Part shown: positions 22,701-31,533 of the stretch, one piece after another
How positions within the stretch are numbered: position 1 is the stretch's first letter
Layout of the letters: each line of letters starts with the position of its first letter
Assembly (NCBI GenBank): GCA_037179335.1
Contig: JAKZHN010000055.1
Span: forward strand, 1 to 64,000
Length of the DNA stretch: 64,000 nt
Direction of reading: 5' to 3'
Source of the DNA: Cyclaneusma minus
Lineage: Eukaryota; Ascomycota; Leotiomycetes; Marthamycetales; Marthamycetaceae
Position numbers and translations under genes: made by a program
The notes under the pieces: model-generated
Database searches by the model: none
What the model saw: the letters and a program-made list of their open reading frames with translations, nothing else
What the model was told of the DNA's origin: nothing

Positions 22701-24700
22701 AAAGCGTGCCACACCCGCTCATTTGAAAGGCCAGGCGAAGCGGAAAAGTACCCAGAGTGTCAGGCCTTGAGGTAGACTCGTCTTCTCCCTCACCCAAAAG
22801 TCTAAGTGTCTGCAAGAACTTTCATGATTTCAACAAGCCTCACCACATCCAGGTAGTCAGACCTTCCTACTCAAGATAAGCTTGTAATCCGCGGCTACGA
22901 AGCGACAGCAGTGGATGCGATTAACAGCGTCAGGTCATGGTGACAGCAGTTTACTAACTACCTAGCCGGAGATGAACTAGAACAAAGCCATGGGAGGCCG
23001 TTCCAAAAGGCGGCTACCTATAAAAGCAAGCTATACATCCAAGCCAGAGGCTTCTCCATAGAAAGTATTGCGAGCTAGCAAATCCATATTTGTTGGGCGT
23101 CAATATCTCGCAGCGATCTTGCAAAAGACCTATCTCCCCAAGCTATTTCCTCGTGGAAAGCCTGTAGCCGGTGCTTGGACTTGTTTAATTTGTAGCCTCA
23201 GGTCAATAGGCCGAGAGTCGAGAAGCTGGACAGTAGGCCTATGGAGCCAACAGCAGCAATGAGACCGACAACAGCTTCTGAAAACGGCGGCTGCCATAAC
23301 TTCTCAGACCGTCAAATGATTCAGCTGCACAGGAAAACCATAAAAAGCAGCCCGAGATCTTGTTCCCAGGATTTTCCTCAAGAGTCCAATAACACCTAAG
23401 AAGTTTCCACACAGCAAGAGATGTTCTGGCCTATCCTACCCCTTGTACATGTCGTCAAGAATCGGGTCCTTTAGTTTCTGGACACTGCAACATCGAAGTA
23501 ACAACCCCTTTTATACCTCAAATCAAAGCATCATAGCACGTGACTCGCCTGCAGTCCGGAACCAGTGACGCCAGGTCTAAATGACGACAGCAGATCCGTT
23601 GACTGCTACATGAATTACCGCCTAGTCACATGCTCGACTCCTGCCGTGTCTCTTTGGAAAGTTATAAAAGCAAGCAGCTCCTCTAACCCAACTTCTTCTT
23701 CATGCGAAGAAAATTGCAACTCAACTGATGATTTGGCATGAGCAGTAGTCTTGCAAGATTCATCTCTTGCCATCCCGAATCAACAGATATTTCCCGACGC
23801 CTTCCATTTAGGTAGGTAGGCTGTCGGTAGGTTGAATGTTGCGTTATCGATTTTCTTACTCCGCAGTCCCAGGTCGAGTGGTCGACACTCGATGAAAATA
23901 ACAGCAGGCATTTGGTGCCAACAGCAGCAATGCGATCTGACAACAGCTTTCAGACGCACGAGGTGTTTTCAGACTCTGAGATGATTCAGTCGGGTACAAG
24001 AGCTATAAAAGCAACCACAGACACTGTTCCCAGAGTCTCTCTCAAGAGTACAAATTCGTCAATGGCCAACCACTGCCATGCCCCAAGAGATGGAATCATT
24101 CATCCCTGATACATGGCGGGGTCGACAGTGGTTTGGTGGTTTCTGGACCCTGATCTATCGAAGTAGCGAGGCCTTTTTATACCTCAAGTTTAAACACCAT
24201 AGCACGTGATCTGCAGCTCAAAAGTGGTGTCGCTTGTTCTCACTGCAAGTCTGACAGCACCCGGTCAGTTGACAGCCATACAGCCTACGTAATAGCTACC
24301 TAGGCACGTGCTCGACTCTACCTTGCCATTCTCAAGCGGTATCAGAGCAAGTAGCAGCTCTACCTCTCCTCTTCTTCAAGATTTCTAACGAACCTAGTAC
24401 CTCTTAGCCACTGAATTGCGTGAAGCCACTTACTTTCTTCAAAGTCCTCCAGAAATCAGAACCGCGCAACTCCGCGCTAGGATGCCAATCCGCTTCGAGA
24501 TTGAGATCCTTAGCTGTCACCACCTAGGAACAATAACAGCGAGGAGTTTGTTCCATCGCCAGTGACGAGCTGTATCGACAGCAAACATTCCCATCGGCAG
24601 CAACACCTTCCATCGACGACGGCCACGCCGCACAATGATTCGTCAAGGCACAAAAGCTCCAGTCCTATCTACCTCCTAAATACCTATGCAGCCGCTCTCT
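19795..24700 (+). repeat. TATA-box repeat array, right arm (unit about 325 bp)
   Basis: Forward TATA boxes lie at 20,037; 21,073; 21,387; about 21,722 (degenerate); 22,044; 22,331; 22,697; 23,019; 23,339 (CATAAAAAG); 23,663; 24,004; about 24,340 (TATCAGAG); and about 24,651 (CACAAAAG). From 21,073 on the mean spacing is about 325 bp. The commonest form is TATAAAAGCAAGC. Upstream of most boxes is a GACAGCAG or CAACAGCAGCAATG motif. Reverse-facing TATA boxes with a shared TATCGAAGTA...GC lead lie at about 19,830, 21,892, 23,510 and 24,173, three of them followed by GCACGTGA. Block 21,360-22,100 aligns with 23,640-24,380, so a two-unit repeat of about 660 bp is nested in the array. Frames in the array are short and not conserved. 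Confidence 0.78.
20666..20789 (-). ncRNA. Possible RNA polymerase III transcript, tRNA-derived
   Basis: On the minus strand an A-box match (TGGTCTAAGGG, 20,782-20,772) and a perfect B-box (GGTTCGAATCC, 20,716-20,706) are followed by a run of nine T (20,674-20,666), a classic Pol III terminator. The T-arm stem pairs, but the acceptor stem does not, and no normal anticodon stem is clear. It is more likely a tRNA pseudogene or tRNA-derived element than a working tRNA. Confidence 0.45.
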
Positions 24701-25196
24701 TTCCCACCTTGGGTGTTTTAACAGCCAATCTATTAATGCCAAAATACCGCTTGGATCTTGATCAGGTATATGGGCCTCCTGGGTGCCCAACGTGGTCTGA
24801 GAAAGCTGCGCGATGGAAGCCTGTAGTGTTTCAAGGGCGAGTTGTGCTCTTTATATAGGGAATGGGAAAGGAAGAAGAAAGAAAGGGGAGAAGAGGAGCA
24901 GCAAAGACCAAAGGCTGTGAGGCTAGGCGTTTTTCGGCTATGCTTCGAGGGGTCAGGTGACAGCCGACAGGTGTGTCTCAGCGACACTGGGGATGAAAAG
25001 TCAGAGCTATGAACTTATTCCATATCGTGTGATGAATTTTCAGAAGAGAAATACGAAGCCATTGTATACAAGAAAAGATATCCTAAAAGCCCATCCAGGA
25101 CTCCAGGTCCTACTAAGCAGTCCCTTCCAACTCCATCCAACTCCGCATAAGTTCCATCAATCATATATAACCCCTCCTCCTCCATGGCCTCACCCC
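24701..25196. other. Intergenic region downstream of the ceramidase gene
   Basis: Sequence between the TATA-repeat array and the 3' end of the minus-strand ceramidase gene. A reverse TATA-like TTTATATAG occurs at about 24,850. No gene is supported. Confidence 0.5.
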
Positions 25197-27712
25197 CTAC
25201 CCGACAGTAAACTCTCCAGTCCTCCCCACAAACTCCACAATCGTCCCCGTAACCGGCGTCTTACTATCCCCATTATAAACAATCCTATACATTGCCCCTG
25301 CTTCACCCCCAAGCAGTTCCAAATCCACCGTCTCCCACGAAATCGTAACACTACTAGTCCCCGTAACCGTATCCGTCTGCTCCCAGCTATACACCAAATG
25401 CCAATCGCTATCATCTCTAATCTGCGTCCAACTTCCATTACTCAACAATCGTTCCACAGCTGCAAACGTCCCTTCCAGTCTAAGGTTATTGCGTGGGTTT
25501 GCGCCTACGAAGGTTGCGTTCACCACATCGCCGATTGCGTACGATGCATTCGGCGCGCTGGTGACGTCGCCGAAAGATTTGAGGAGCGGCGGGTTGTCGT
25601 ATACGACGGGTGAGATGAATGTCAAGGAAACATTTTGGTTGTCGGGTGGTAAGGGGCCGGAAAGGATTTGTGCTGTGGCGTTCGACGATAGATAGGCGAT
25701 GTTGCTGGTTGTGAGGTGAATATACGCATTCAACTCATTCTGTCCATAAAGCGTACTCGCACCCTCATATCGCTGAATGGCATATTCCTCCTCCGTAGCC
25801 ACATAATGCGCATAAGTATTCGCCGGGCCACCTAACACGACGAGGGGTTCAGCGGAGGTGATTGAAGTATTCTTGGCGGCAACTGCTATCGCCGATTTCC
25901 ACCTTCGTCCGGACATCGTAGTCGCTTCAGAGGCGCTGATGATCATAAACACCTGTCCAACCCTCAACATCTGTATATCAACAATATTCGGCGCCCAAGC
26001 ATACGGCACACTCATCTGTCCAACATCCAACAATATAGGTTTCGGTTGTTGGCAAGCTACTTGTGCAGGAGTGGGAGTACGCAGGAGATCGGAAACGACG
26101 GCCCAGAATGGGTTGGCGTCGGGGGATCCGGGGTCGTTTTGTGTGAAGTCGAAGGCGCCGGGGCCATCGGTGGTGCCGGCGGCGAAGGAGTAGCCGAGGG
26201 CGGCGGCGCATGTGGATACGGTGGTGCCGTTGGAGAGGGGGAAGGTGTAGTTTTCCATGTTGTTGAATTTGTGGAAGAATTTTACGGAGGGGTCGGAGAC
26301 GGGGGTGGAGAGGGTTTCGAATGAGTCCTTGGGGGATGTCAGCAGGGGCAGTGGAGAGAGTATGGGATGCTCATGGATGGGAGATGTGGATACTTACGTA
26401 GAGTGCTTTGGCGCCGGCGAACTGGCGACGGCCGATCTCGTAGCAGCTGGATACGCCAAGGTCCACAGCTTGGAATTCTGGACCGCGGCCGTGGCAGTTT
26501 TCGGATTTGCCCATGCAGGTGCTGTTTTCAAGTGTACACATTTCGCCAGAGCCGTCGTCGCACCAGGCGCCGAGGACGTTGGGGGTAGTATCTCCAACAT
26601 TGGCCTGCGAAAATCCGGCGACGAATCCAGGAGCCGCTGTCGACTCGTTCGCCACAGCTTGTTCAAAGAGATAAGCAGCAACACCCTTGTTGTCCCCAGT
26701 AACGTGAGTGTTGTTCTCCAGCATCGACGTGCCATGAACAGGGAACCAAGTCAGCACACCCGTGTACAGATTGTCCGAAGCTCTCTGGAACCTCAACATG
26801 GTCAATTCTGTGTCAACAGTCGTATCATACTGAGCTCGCTCGTCCGCAGGGTTGTTGAGATAAGCATACAAGCTGCGGTTGATATTGGCATCGGTGATAT
26901 TCGTAGTTCCATAGCTGATGTAGCCAGGTTCCAGTGATTCGTGTGCACGCTTCACAGACAAGATAGCCCCATCAACAACTGCTTGGTAACTTTCCTGGCT
27001 GAAACCGAGGCTGGTTACTTGAAGCAATAGGTAGTTTGCCCAAGCACCAGGGCCACTATGCGAGTGGGTGCCTGTCAAAGCAATGTTTTGCTGGCCGTAC
27101 ATTGAATAGTCGTCGCCTAGCTCAGCAACTCCGTTGACGACTCCATATCGCACAGCAGTGTCTCCCGATTGGGTATCCAAAACCAGATATACGAATCGGT
27201 CTTCCGGGTTGCTGACGCTGCCGATGATGAAGGTTCGAGCGTAAAGTCTTTGGCGCAAGCCGGTACCAACTTGAGGAAGACTTGCATAGCCAAGGAAATT
27301 CAACTGAACGACTGGTCCAGTGATATCCGCCTTTCTGTGGTTCCAGGTTAGCCAAAGGAGTCTTCTTAGGCACGGTGGAGGATACAGTAGTCATGCGCCT
27401 GGACACGTACCCAATTCCAATCAAGTACTGGTCGCTAGTTGTTGCTCTCTCATCATCGGCATGAGTCTTTGCCCATTCTGATTTGATCTTCTGCAGGACC
27501 TCCTCATTCGTTGGATCCCGATTCCCGGAAGTCTCGGAAAAGATATTGCTATTGATCAAGACACCATAAAACAGAACAACAGACAGGATAGTCAGCAGAA
27601 AAGTACTGGCAAGGACTCTCTTCCGAGTGCGGTCCTTGACAGTGACTTGACGCTCATCCTGGAGACTTTCATCCTTGTCATCGACAGGAACAGGCTCGTA
27701 GTGTGAACTCAT
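25197..27712 (-). CDS. Neutral/alkaline ceramidase (3 exons)
   Basis: Hydrolyses ceramide to sphingosine and a fatty acid; family enzymes are type II membrane or secreted proteins. Exons (minus) read 27712-27411, 27334-26398 and 26327-25197, giving 789 residues, normal for the family. A short cytosolic tail is followed by one hydrophobic segment at about residues 33-54 that would act as a signal anchor; the catalytic part begins with GIGKADITGP (about 99-108). The zinc-site motif TGTHSHSGPG lies at 188-197, with HGTSM near 301-305. At GDTTPN (348-353) the position of the family nucleophilic Ser (GDxSPN) is Thr351. The C-terminal Ig-like region is present to the end. Several N-glycosylation sequons occur. 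An upstream in-frame ATG would add 24 residues, but the chosen start gives the usual short cytosolic tail. Confidence 0.93.
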
Positions 27713-29022
27713 GATAGCCAAGAAAATATATTTACAGCATGAAGGCAAAGTAAGTGGAGAAGACGGGACGGGACGAAACTCCAAGAAAGAAACATGAACT
27801 CTCGGGCCTCACCTCTTGGATATACTACCGTCTCCCGTGGAAAACCAATATCACAGGACAAGGACCTGTGCCGTCTTCTTGGAGTGATTGGCTTTCGGCA
27901 CTGCACCACCTTCCATCCATACCACACACGGCTGACCCTGTGCCAGGCACCTCGCAGCGCTCCTCAGAATAGCATGGGCGTTCATCCGCACTCTCGAGAA
28001 GGGGGTCCAATGACAAGCCGGCTCCGCATTCTCCCCCTTCTTGGCCGATCAGCCGACGTGGAGGCCCTGAGGCGCAGAAGCCGGGGTAGCTGCACAGTTC
28101 CATTTGAAGATAAGATGGACGAACGGTTGCAACCAGCTTGCCGTCTGGTGTGCCATGCACGTAAAGGGAATCTGAGCCGTGGCATTGCCGAGGCGTGAAA
28201 GCTGGTGCAGGAGAAGGTAATGAAATGCATAATGCTTGAACCTGGAGCCTCGGCAGCGAAAGTGTAAAATGGACGGCGCAAGCCACGCGTTTGTCACCGT
28301 TTGCGCGAAAATCACAAGCGTTTTCCGATCCCATGGATGGACTCGAACCGGCCTTTTGCAGAAGCGGGTGTCGAAGCACAAGGTCCCGAGGGAGGGGGTG
28401 ACAGAGTTGTCGCACGGAGGGGTTCGTGATTCCTTGTATGCTGTTGTTGTAACTTGAAGATTCGTGGGGATGGCGGCCGAGCCGGCGTGGTCAAGGCGGA
28501 GGAGAGTGGCAGAAAATGGTCACGTGATAAGCGCCAAGACTATCAGGGAAGCGGGGGACTGAGACGACCTCTTTTTTCTTGCTCTTCTCTCTCCGATGTC
28601 CAACAGTAGAGTGGACTGTTGCAGGATTTCATCATTTCAGTGTCCCCGGACCCCGATTCATACACTTCAATCACACCTGGGTCCATTGTCCATGTTCCAT
28701 GTTGAGACCGTCCACCAACGGAATTGATGCCCCGAGATACTATTTGTTTCTCGCAGCTTCAATGGAATTCACGGTAATAATGGGCATTCGTACAAGTACT
28801 GAAACTCTGGGGCTCCATACTGGCTGATTTCTGAATTATTTTGCATTCTCGTCTCTCCCCATCGTTGACTCCTTTGTCGCCTCATTCTACTTCCAGCACC
28901 ATCATGCATCTCCCTATCATATTCTGTCCGGCTCTGGAAGCTCTTGTTCAATATATAATTGTTGAAGGTTTGCTGCTCTCGAAGTCCCCGAAGCTTTCAG
29001 TCTGAGTCCTTCCTCAAGTTCA
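27713..29022. other. Intergenic region between divergent genes
   Basis: Separates the divergently transcribed ceramidase and RING-like genes, so it should hold both promoters. A TCACGTGA E-box occurs near 28,520. Overlapping short frames on both strands around 27,800-28,500 do not resemble known proteins and I leave them uncalled. Confidence 0.55.
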
Positions 29023-30010
29023 ATGCCCTCAAGTTCGGTCAGTAGTAAGACCATGGAACCCGCAAGAAACCCTCCAACCTTGGCCCTTGAAGTCGAACGG
29101 CTCATCGCAGAACGTCGTGAGCAGCCTGGAGCAGCGGGCCCCAGCCAGCAGGAGATTGAAAGTGCGATTGCCACTCTGAGTCGGTTTTTGATTCGAAGCA
29201 GAGCTGAAGCAGCGGGACCAGCATTCCCGGACGACAACGAGCGGGGAGAGGAACAGCAAGTCCCTTTTGCCGCACAACTAGAAGAGATAGGCCGCCTCCA
29301 GAGACAGTTGCAACCAGCGCTGGCCGCGGAGATAGCTGCTCTTGAAGACGATATTAGGCTTTCCTCACGGCGACTTCAACTACTGGCACAGGGAATTGAA
29401 CCACTGGTGAATGCGCCGGGCAACACTCCCCGGCAACCAGTCATTACACCAGCGATCGACCCGGCGCCACGGCCTGACACTCCTTATAGACTAGCGCCAC
29501 GGAACGCTATCGTGCCTCGAAATTCACTCCTCGTCCGGCGACGCCTTGTCGGGCCACCCCGTCTTTGGCAACCACTCGCCCGGCCACGTCCTGTCCGGTC
29601 AACCCTTCTTTGGCAACCCCTTGTTCGGCCACACATCCAGCAAGCTGCACCACCGCCAGCGTCTCCGCTCACGCCTCCGCCCACGCTGCCAGCACCAGCT
29701 GGTCCCCTTTCCCAAACCAGAAAACCACGCCAACCACTCCCAGAACACTGCCCCATATGCCTTGGCATAATCGCTCCTGAAGAAGACTCCGTGTGGTGCC
29801 AAGCAGACTGCGGTATCAACCTACATCGAGCCTGTATGGCACAGTGGCAGGCTGCTAACGTGTATGTAACGGTGACATGTGTGCAATGGTACGTCCCCTC
29901 ATATTCCAGTGTTTCTTCCCAAGATTTGTAACCAGCAGCTAGCAGTTCTGTCAACATGTAGCTAACAGAAGAATAGTCGTAGACCCTGGCATGAAGGCCC
30001 ATCGGCGTAA
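29023..30010 (+). CDS. C4HC3 RING-like zinc-finger protein (2 exons)
   Basis: Possible E3 ubiquitin ligase. Exons read 29023-29888 and 29977-30010, giving 299 residues; the intron starts GTACGT and has an AGCTAAC branch site before TAG. Residues 20-60 and 80-125 are helical and charged; 135-240 are Pro/Arg-rich, with a short internal duplication LWQPL(A/V)RP. The zinc-binding residues are C243, C246, C259, C263, H268, C271, C286 and C289, spacing 2-12-3-4-2-14-2, a C4HC3 arrangement. The last cysteine is created only by splicing, which supports the intron. A second ATG at 29,053 with a better context would shorten the protein by 10 residues. The substrate is unknown, and a PHD-like reading is less likely because of the short loop. 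Confidence 0.85.
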
Positions 30011-30451
30011 TTGAGTAGCTGAGTACTAGCACTGGCTTTACTCTCACATGCCTGGCTGAACCGGACCGGTACCCCTATCTAGAGGTGGTTTTCTATGACC
30101 TCATTCTCTTATTTCTAGTTTCTTGTATATTCGTTCCTATCTCCAGTCCATTCTTATATCTCTACTATAGCCTACACATATTTATCAGACATCGGCTAGC
30201 GCGAGTACATGTTGCATATACAACCCAGGTTTGATACAGAGACGGGTGCAGCCTTCTGGGATTTTTCTGTTAAAAATGGCACTTTCATTCGCTTCTTTTA
30301 GGATTACACGATCACGACTTCAAATGCGCCTCAATTTCCGAGACTATTTGTGAGAATGCTCACTGCTACGTATTGATGATAGCGTCCTCTAGTCGAGCGT
30401 TGCGCGACCTCATAGCCAAAAACAAGTGGAGTTTGTGATATCAACATCACC

Positions 30452-30623
30452 GAGCTGTTGGCGCAACTGGTAGCGCATCTGGTCTCTGAACTGCTTGCAG
30501 TTGCCTTATAGTCTGTTGGTTCTTCGTGAACTGGGACTTCGGTCCTGTTATGTATCTTTAACTGCTTCGGCTACGACAATAAAGGGCACCAGAAGGTCAT
30601 TCGTTCGATTCGGATCCGGCTCA
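30452..30623 (+). ncRNA. tRNA-like gene with long structured insertion
   Basis: The 5' part has acceptor GAGCTGT, A-box TGGCGCAACTGG and a perfect D stem (GCGC/GCGC); the 3' part has anticodon stem CCAGA, a T arm (ATTCG-TTCGATT-CGGAT) and acceptor CCGGCTC followed by A, then TTTT. The anticodon stem TCTGG/CCAGA pairs perfectly across a 108-nt insertion. The insertion contains the hairpin AACTGC-TT-GCAGTT (30,489-30,502) and a GGAC-TTCG-GTCC tetraloop hairpin (30,534-30,545). Position 33 would be C instead of the universal T, so it may not act as a tRNA. The stems resemble fungal tRNA-Trp or tRNA-Met. Confidence 0.5.
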
Positions 30624-30843
30624 TCTTTTGCTGTTGGCTTTGAGATGGTTGTGATACTTCGTTTTTTTGGACCCCGCGAAACTTCAGTGCTTTCATTGTG
30701 CCGATGAATCAATCCGATGTGCTTTCTTTGGGCGTGGAGTCTGTGTGAATGGAGATTCGAGATGCAAGTCTCATCCTTGACGCGCCTTCCCCGGTCTGCT
30801 CCTTCCCTCGGACGAATAAGCCGAGCTTTCCTAATCAATCCAC

Positions 30844-30875
30844 GGGCTGATGGCGCAATGGTAGCGCATCTGGGT
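30844..30875 (+). pseudogene. 5' half of a tRNA-like sequence
   Basis: GGGCTGATGGCGCAATGGTAGCGCATCTG repeats the acceptor, D arm and start of the anticodon arm of the tRNA-like sequence 390 bp upstream. I find no matching 3' half, so it looks like a truncated duplicate. Confidence 0.55.
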
Positions 30876-31533
30876 CGATGAAAAGGGGCGATAGACAGAC
30901 TTCTAAAGCTGCGAAGCCTGATCAACTCCTAGTCCACATAACGAGAGAAGGTCTGAAGGCCAAACCGAGATCATCACGGTGGTGAATGGGGGCGCAGATA
31001 CCAGATGAAGGTATATTATCTTCTCCCACAGAGAATAGAGATCAAGCTAACAAATCTTTTAGAATGGCCCAATCGTATCTGCCTCTGTAGAAAATACACA
31101 TCTCACTCAGTAGTAGTATATGATCCAAACTCGTGCCAAACATCTTAGCCCAGTGGTTATCTCAAATCTCCTGAAACCTCATTTCGCCAGATGAGTGTAT
31201 CTTGGAGAGCAGGTCAGACGGTGACCCGTACCCTCGTCTAATTGCGCTACACGCTTCTTGGCGTGTACGGCCCGTAATGCGGTTACGAGTGCAAGTTGAG
31301 TAAGTCCAATTCCTTTTTGCACCTTTTTGGGGCCCTCAAATCTTACCAAATGCACAGTCTAGTCAGATACCAATCACAACATTTCCTCTCATCCAGTCCA
31401 CTAAGTCTGCAAAGTCCAGCTTTGCTTTCCAGTCTTCAGTCTAACAATACCTGAGTACCTACCTCTACCTGCCCCTATATCTACCCACCCTCACCCCACT
31501 CAAAACACAACACCTCACCTCACCTCACAACAA

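Larger units (their letters stand above)
30011..31533. other. Intergenic region with tRNA-like sequences
   Basis: Lies between the RING-like gene and the 3' end of the 944-residue gene. It contains two related tRNA-like sequences (described separately). The remainder (30,880-31,533) holds no supported gene. Confidence 0.55.

Noticed and set aside
13600..24700. CRISPR array
   Set aside because: Units are about 325 bp, strongly diverged and in a fungal genome; no short identical repeats with unique spacers.
27713..28460. Several 60-196 codon frames upstream of the ceramidase
   Set aside because: They overlap one another on both strands, and none shows domain likeness or splice support.
31220..31270. 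tRNA-Arg-like D arm on the minus strand (TAGCGCAATTAGA)
   Set aside because: No B-box or T arm at a suitable distance.
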